DNA from: Capillidium heterosporum
Taxonomy: Eukaryota; Entomophthoromycota; Entomophthoromycetes; Entomophthorales; Capillidiaceae
Length of the DNA stretch: 64,000 nt
Assembly (NCBI GenBank): GCA_016630905.1
Contig: WBMQ01000011.1
Span: 186,001 to 250,000 of the forward strand
Direction: 5' to 3'
Of the stretch, positions 59,272-64,000 are shown one piece after another; position 1 is the stretch's first letter; the number at the start of each line of letters is the position of its first letter. The position numbers were made by a program, and so were the translations under genes. The notes beneath the pieces were generated by a model. The model was not told where the DNA came from, searched no databases, and saw nothing but the letters and a program-made list of their open reading frames with translations.

Positions 59272-60802
59272 ACTAGGTTTCTGCCAATTTTACTTATTAA
59301 GTTTACTACATATACGAGTCTATTCCTCTAAATGGCAACTCCATCTTTTACAAAGCTTACTGAAGTTTATGGAGATTGGTTGCAGAAATCTATTTTTAGC
59401 TATTTTTGCTTCGAGACTAGCAAAATGGGGAAGGTTTATCATTGCTTGAAGAACAACGTTAGTCTTTCAAAACCTTTCAAGTGGGTGGTAGGGCAAATTG
59501 AGTACGCTATGCTTTGGTAAAAGTAGTAGAATTTGGCAGCATTAATAGAGTATATACTATATCGAGAAGTACCTCAATTACCTTGAAATAAAATATTAGA
59601 TTTGTTGAATTTAAAGGGCTTGTTAAATCTAAATAGATTTTTATCTATAGAAAGTCTAAACTTAGCTGATAGACTTTGTCGAGATTTAATACGCCAAATT
59701 AGTAAGTATATTGAAAGCTAAAGTCATTTAATACTTATTTCATCAAAACCCATACTAGTTAAATGAAATCCAACTTGATATAGAGTGAAGTACATTTTAA
59801 AGGGTTAATTGACTTGGCTTATATACGTATTGAATAGCTACAACCACTTAAGCTCTTCTAAGTGATATATGCATCTAACAGTGAAGTTGAAATTTTTTAA
59901 ATAGCTCAGAGAATTAAACATATCGAACTCAGTAGGTCCAGCATTGGGATTTTACAAGAATATCAGTTTGAATTTGTTTCTACAGCTCATTTACCATCAC
60001 CTTACTAATACTGCGAGTGGTAGTTTGTAAGTGGTGGTTGATTAAAATAGACTTGATAAAAATGCTACACCGCTGTATTATATATTTGCTATAGTAGTTT
60101 TAGTTTATTGATTAGATGTACTAGTTTGTATTCCTTTATACCTCTTGTTAAATATAATCTTTACATATATATATTCTACTGTTTAGCTTTGAAACTATCT
60201 CGATAAGACGCTTGGATTCCTTGCATAATTTTCCTATCAAGTTCGTTTATTTAGCCTTGTAATACTAGTATATCGATCTACCACAGCATGTTGATAATCA
60301 ATTTAATAGTATACCCAAGTTTCAACTATTACATCCCTATTCTTTCTGAATATTGAATCAATAAATTTTAAATTTTGAAGGATATTTGTTCATTTTTACT
60401 TGTAAATATACATAGCTTATTTTGAAATTCGTATATTTTAAGCTTTAAAAGTTCAAATTCCTTGACAGAGTAGAAGCACTACCTCAAATTGAACTCTATC
60501 AATATTACCTCAATCAAAATGAAGACCTTCCAAATGATGTAAGTTGATGTGCTCTATTTAAATTCTTGCCTTTATAGGTGTGATATTGGTCGAATTTATC
60601 CAAGGTAGTGAAAAAGAAGAAATGGTCAAAGCTACGTTTTAGCCCAAAAGAGGTTGATTTACATAGGATGGAAAAATCGGTACTATTCTGTAGTATTGAA
60701 ATTTATACTATATCTATCACAGCTAAAGGAACACATACCTATCAAAAATTTAAATGAAATTTATAGATATACGAAATGTTTAATACAAAAAAACCTAAAT
60801 TC
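59272..60802. other. Intergenic, shared upstream sequence then no gene
   Basis: About 59330-59500 resembles the region upstream of the genes in the inverted repeat (GCAGAAATCTATTTTTAGC, AATGGGGAAGGTTT, GTGGTAGGGCAAATTG), so the duplicated unit includes ~400 bp of 5' flank. Near 60450-60650 a 30-codon open piece (KFKFLDRVEALPQIELYQYY) ends at GTAAGT, but no exon chain could be completed. Confidence 0.45.
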
Positions 60803-61483
60803 TCAAAGAAGTCTATTTTTGTATCCAGGGCAGGTGGAGACATCAAACCCAGATGATCCAACATCGGAGAACTTACAACTCTTATACTTGGGCTTGTCAT
60901 CACAGATCCATCTACCATTAGACCATGCCCAACACTTAGGGGCAGCCATTCTAGTAAATGGAATCTGAAATTCCCCTTTATAGGTACAGTAGTCGTATTT
61001 GGAGGGGCAGGCGTTGGCTGGGTTGTAACCGGGGCATTTAGAGATATCGACGGCATTGTAACCAGCATCAGAATCGCGACAGGATCTTCCAGCCGGCTTG
61101 TTATCACAGATCCATCGACCGTTGCGACGACTCCAACATTGAGGGGCGCCTCTACGGGTGAAGGGAATGTTGAATTCGCCTTTGAAATTGCAAGAGTCGT
61201 AGGTAGAAGGGCAGGTGTCGGCTGGGTTATAACCAGGACAGCAAGATACATCAAAGGCAGGGTAGCCAACATCAGCATAGCGGCAGGATCTCCCAATTGG
61301 TTTGTTGTCGCAGATCCATCGACCGTTGCGGCGACCCCAACATCGGGGGGCACCTTTCTGGGTGAAGGGGATGTTGAATTCACCTTTAAATCTACAGGTT
61401 GCGTAGGTGGAGGGGCAATTGGCGTTGGTAGTTGCTTGATTGAAGGCTACTAAGGAGGAGAGGAGGATGACACTATATTGCAT
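60803..61483 (-). CDS. Secreted three-module cysteine-rich repeat protein, intact
   Basis: An uninterrupted 226-residue frame from the ATG at 61483. Signal peptide MQYSVILLSSLVAFNQATT. Modules 1 and 2 are both first-type (RCWGRRNGRWICDNKP and QCWSRRNGRWICDNKP) and module 3 is last-type (KCWAWSNGRWICDDKP), ending CPGYKNRLL. Eighteen cysteines follow the family spacing, with an additional cysteine in module 1 (SCCPGY). Unlike the 38-kb gene it lacks a CWAYTNG middle module, so its three-module form arose separately by duplication of a first-type module. The protein is more arginine-rich than its relatives. Confidence 0.88.
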   Translation of the reverse strand: MQYSVILLSSLVAFNQATTNANCPSTYATCRFKGEFNIPFTQKGAPRCWGRRNGRWICDNKPIGRSCRYADVGYPAFDVSCCPGYNPADTCPSTYDSCNFKGEFNIPFTRRGAPQCWSRRNGRWICDNKPAGRSCRDSDAGYNAVDISKCPGYNPANACPSKYDYCTYKGEFQIPFTRMAAPKCWAWSNGRWICDDKPKYKSCKFSDVGSSGFDVSTCPGYKNRLL

Positions 61484-61540
61484 ATTGAAAATTTTGTTTA
61501 ATTGTTTTTTCAGTGTATAAAATTTTGAAGGAATGGCGAG

Positions 61541-61582
61541 TATTTATACACTGAATTATCCAATCCTAAAAGTTATTTTTAA
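61541..61582 (-). promoter_or_regulatory. Family promoter of the 61-kb cysteine-rich gene
   Basis: On the minus strand TTAAAAATAACTTTTAGG (distal) and TATAAATA at 61548-61541, about 60 nt before the ATG. Confidence 0.55.
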
Positions 61583-62204
61583 TAATTGAGTTTCAATCAA
61601 CTTTACTTATAGCTATTTATGATGTATACCAGTTTCTTCTATTTTCTACTTTCGATAGCTCTACCTTTTGTAAAACTTATTGAAGTTGTGATAGTTTGAA
61701 GCAAAAGCCTATTTTTAGATGTTTTTGCTTTGCAACTATCGAAATGGAAGAGTCTGTTGTAGCTTGATGAATAGCATTGTCTTTGTAAAGCTTACAGTGG
61801 GTGGTAGAGCAAATTAGTTACAACATTAAAGATCACAATAAACAGTAGAGTTTGATAGTGTTTACAGGATGTATACTAGGTTGAGAAGTGTAGCAATCTT
61901 CTTAAAATATAAAGTTAGGTAGGTTGAACTAAATCATTTATTTACAAGGTATGTTTTCATCTGTACCAGGCCTAAGTTTAGCTTTTAGATATATATTTAG
62001 ATTTAATAGAACAGAAAGGTAAACAGATTGAAAGTTAAAATCGTGTGGTATTTTCACTCATACCTATACTATCTAAACATAGTACAGCTTGTAGATTTGA
62101 GCTTATTTTAAAGGATCGATTGATTTAGCTTTTTGTACAAATTGATTAGATTCTTTGAAATGACCTATACATTTGGTTGTGAAATTGAAGGCATAGATTA
62201 AATG
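61583..62204. other. Upstream region of the 61-kb gene
   Basis: Contains the same ordered 5' blocks as the other members (GCAAAAGCCTATTTTTAGATG near 61700, GTGGGTGGTAGAGCAAATT near 61798). No coding frame. Confidence 0.45.
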
Positions 62205-62330
62205 AGGATCCTAGACAATTGATATATGTAACCAGTAAGCTCATCATCACATATTCATTTACCATCATCGAAGTAACGTTGTGATTCGTTTTTATAACTG
62301 GATGGTACATCAAGTTTACAAAGATATAGT
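62205..62330 (-). pseudogene. Very degraded relic of a last-type cysteine-rich module
   Basis: On the minus strand the order of GKxICDDE-like text (GGTAAATGAATATGTGATGA) and a following INCLGS-like end matches GKWICDNK and the FDVSNCPGY end of the family. A TGA replaces the tryptophan codon, and the third cysteine is Arg. It is recognisable only by position of motifs. Confidence 0.35.
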
Positions 62331-63808
62331 TAGATGATCATCGGGATTATTAGCTTGTAGATGGTATTTTGTTGGAATCTAGTATGTATAGAGCGATAAA
62401 GATGATGGATTTCATATTCAAAGTAATCATTTTAGTTTATTTAAACTGAATACATTTATTTTCGACTCCTAGCTTCAAAGTCAATCCGATATTTCTATGG
62501 ATAACTTGTGCCATATTTCCAAATTGAAACTTATAAGTTAATTCTAGCTTCTCAAATATCAGCATGCCTGTAGGTGATATACATATATCTAAAGAATTCA
62601 TCAACTTCTTTAAAATAGGAAATTGATGGCCAAAATCAAGTTATAGATTTTGTAAACATGAGTTTATAGTCAAAGCTCAGTTCTAAAGAGTCTGGCAGAT
62701 TAGACCGATATTCTAATTTTGAAGGAAAGGATAGGACAAACTAGGTATGGATCAAAGATTTAATTAGGTGCCCCTATGTTACTGCATACTAGATTAAGGG
62801 ATATTTTGATTAGCATGAAATAAAAGTATATTATACGAAGCATTCATTTATACATCTTCAACACTATATCTGTTCATAAAATTTTGAATTTCCATTTCCA
62901 TTTGTCACCGTCCCCTTCTACCTAAGTTTTGAGACTGGGTTTTATAAGACCGCCAACTTGGTGTAAATAATTGTTATATCAGGAATTAAAAGGTGAGCTA
63001 TTTCTAACAGGCTAACTCTAAACATGGTAATTTCCTTTGTGTATAATTGCCAGCATTCAAGATATTCATTCTAATAGAACTTTTGATTTCTATTTCAAGT
63101 ACAATAAATATGCAATACACTATTGGTAGCATCTTTATTTTTTAGTATCGATTACTTTTCTTTCACTACGTTAGATAGCAAAGTCTAGCTAAAAAATAGT
63201 ATCCTTAGCTTTGGCCTTCCCATCTACTAGCCAATACTTTAACCACTTCGTACATTCCTTCCGTCCAAAAAAATAGTTTGTAGTACACTTCGGATATAAT
63301 TGTATCCAAATTGCCACTCAGTATCGGACTTAGGTCTATTAGAATCCCACTCAGCTTCACAGTCAAGAACAACCTCAACATTAAACAGATAATAGTTCCA
63401 AGAATTGCTAGTTTGTTCTGCTTCAAGCAATTCTAACTCCGCAATTTACTAATGAAATTCCTAGATCCAGGTTATTACCAACTTCTATTGGTGCTAAAAT
63501 TCCAAATTAACCAATTTGAGAACCGAAGGAGGTGTTAATCCTCTTTGAAATAGCGGGAAAAGGATTGGTTCAGCTGAAAACTAGTCCAGGCATTGTATCA
63601 TCCTTGCTATAAATTTCAAGGTTTGACAGGTTGAACTGAATGAATTTCATCAAAGTCAAAACCACTAAACAATACTTATTTCAAAACTACATTCTATTTC
63701 AGCTAGCTTTAGAACCAATTTACAACATATATAGTAGTCAATAAATATATCATTTCAGTGAGCTTTATAGGTTTCAGCGTAAATAGCCAAGTGCATAACT
63801 GATTTAAA
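62331..63808. other. Gene-poor stretch with one doubtful frame
   Basis: On the minus strand around 63239-63430 a frame reads SWNYYLFNVEVVLDCEAEWD, which looks protein-like but has no ATG or partners. Nothing else is supported. Confidence 0.3.
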
Positions 63809-64000
63809 ATGGATAAATCAAACCCCGACCTATACCGATTTCTAACTTCATTTATAAACTCCAACAACCATGGTATAAAAGCTTTCAAGGCGGTACAGAC
63901 TGGCAAGTATGTGGGGTTTGCACCTAATCTAAATTCACCTACCGCATCTGAACATCATATTCCTCATTACTACCCCAAAGAAAACACCTATCTACAGCAC
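63809..64000 (+). CDS. Partial CDS, N-terminus of unknown protein
   Basis: The ATG at 63809 opens a frame that runs off the window end (64 residues visible, starting MDKSNPDLYRFLTSF). It is hydrophilic with several His, Asn and Tyr (HHIPHYYPKENTYL near the window edge) and has no signal peptide. Codon use is typical of the real genes here. I do not recognise the family. No TATA box is obvious just upstream. Confidence 0.5.
   Translation, partial: MDKSNPDLYRFLTSFINSNNHGIKAFKAVQTGKYVGFAPNLNSPTASEHHIPHYYPKENTYLQH

Noticed and set aside
60654-60968. 104-codon plus-strand frame overlapping the 3' end of the 61-kb gene
   Set aside because: Most of it is antisense to the last cysteine-rich module and the rest has no features.

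Overview
The window looks like nuclear DNA of an AT-rich fungus. The conserved proteins (VPS11, RPS15, CDC45, ARPC3, a PEX1/PEX6-type AAA+ ATPase) are eukaryotic, introns are short (about 40-130 nt) with GT..AG ends and TACTAAC-like branch sites, and F-box/LRR, DOMON-cytochrome b561 and transmembrane Kelch proteins fit fungi, perhaps an early-diverging lineage. I cannot name the species. Splice forms were rebuilt by hand from reading frame, splice signals and family similarity.

Layout. 1-13 kb is gene-poor: the 3' end of one gene, then decayed LRR-type fragments and a relic cysteine-rich module. 13-25 kb holds a five-module cysteine-rich gene broken by one base, two dead copies of a relative lying in a 650-bp duplication, an F-box/LRR gene, CDC45 and a dead transposase. 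25.7-37.5 kb is the dense housekeeping block: VPS11, RPS15, a small acidic protein (possibly GON7), a GYPPQQ-repeat/DUF3421 protein, an unknown membrane protein, an AAA+ ATPase and tRNA-Ala. 38-50 kb alternates cysteine-rich genes with a DOMON-b561 gene that sits between the arms of a 1.1-kb inverted repeat. 52.6-57.8 kb carries ARPC3, a tiny spliced membrane-protein gene and a Kelch membrane protein. 58.7-62.3 kb holds two more intact cysteine-rich genes and a relic.

The main discovery candidate is the cysteine-rich family. It has at least ten members or relics here. Intact ones have a signal peptide and then two or three tandem modules of about 68 residues with six cysteines (C-x6-C-x17-C-x9-C-x8-C-x14-C). 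First, middle and last modules differ, and the protein ends with a short basic/leucine tail after the last CPGY. All members share a promoter layout: an A-rich CTAAAAATAA box and a TATA box 49-74 nt before the start. Four members are intact, three are broken only by single-base indels in homopolymers, and the rest are relics. I do not recognise the module as a described domain. Its function is unknown; secretion is inferred from the signal peptide and paired cysteines.
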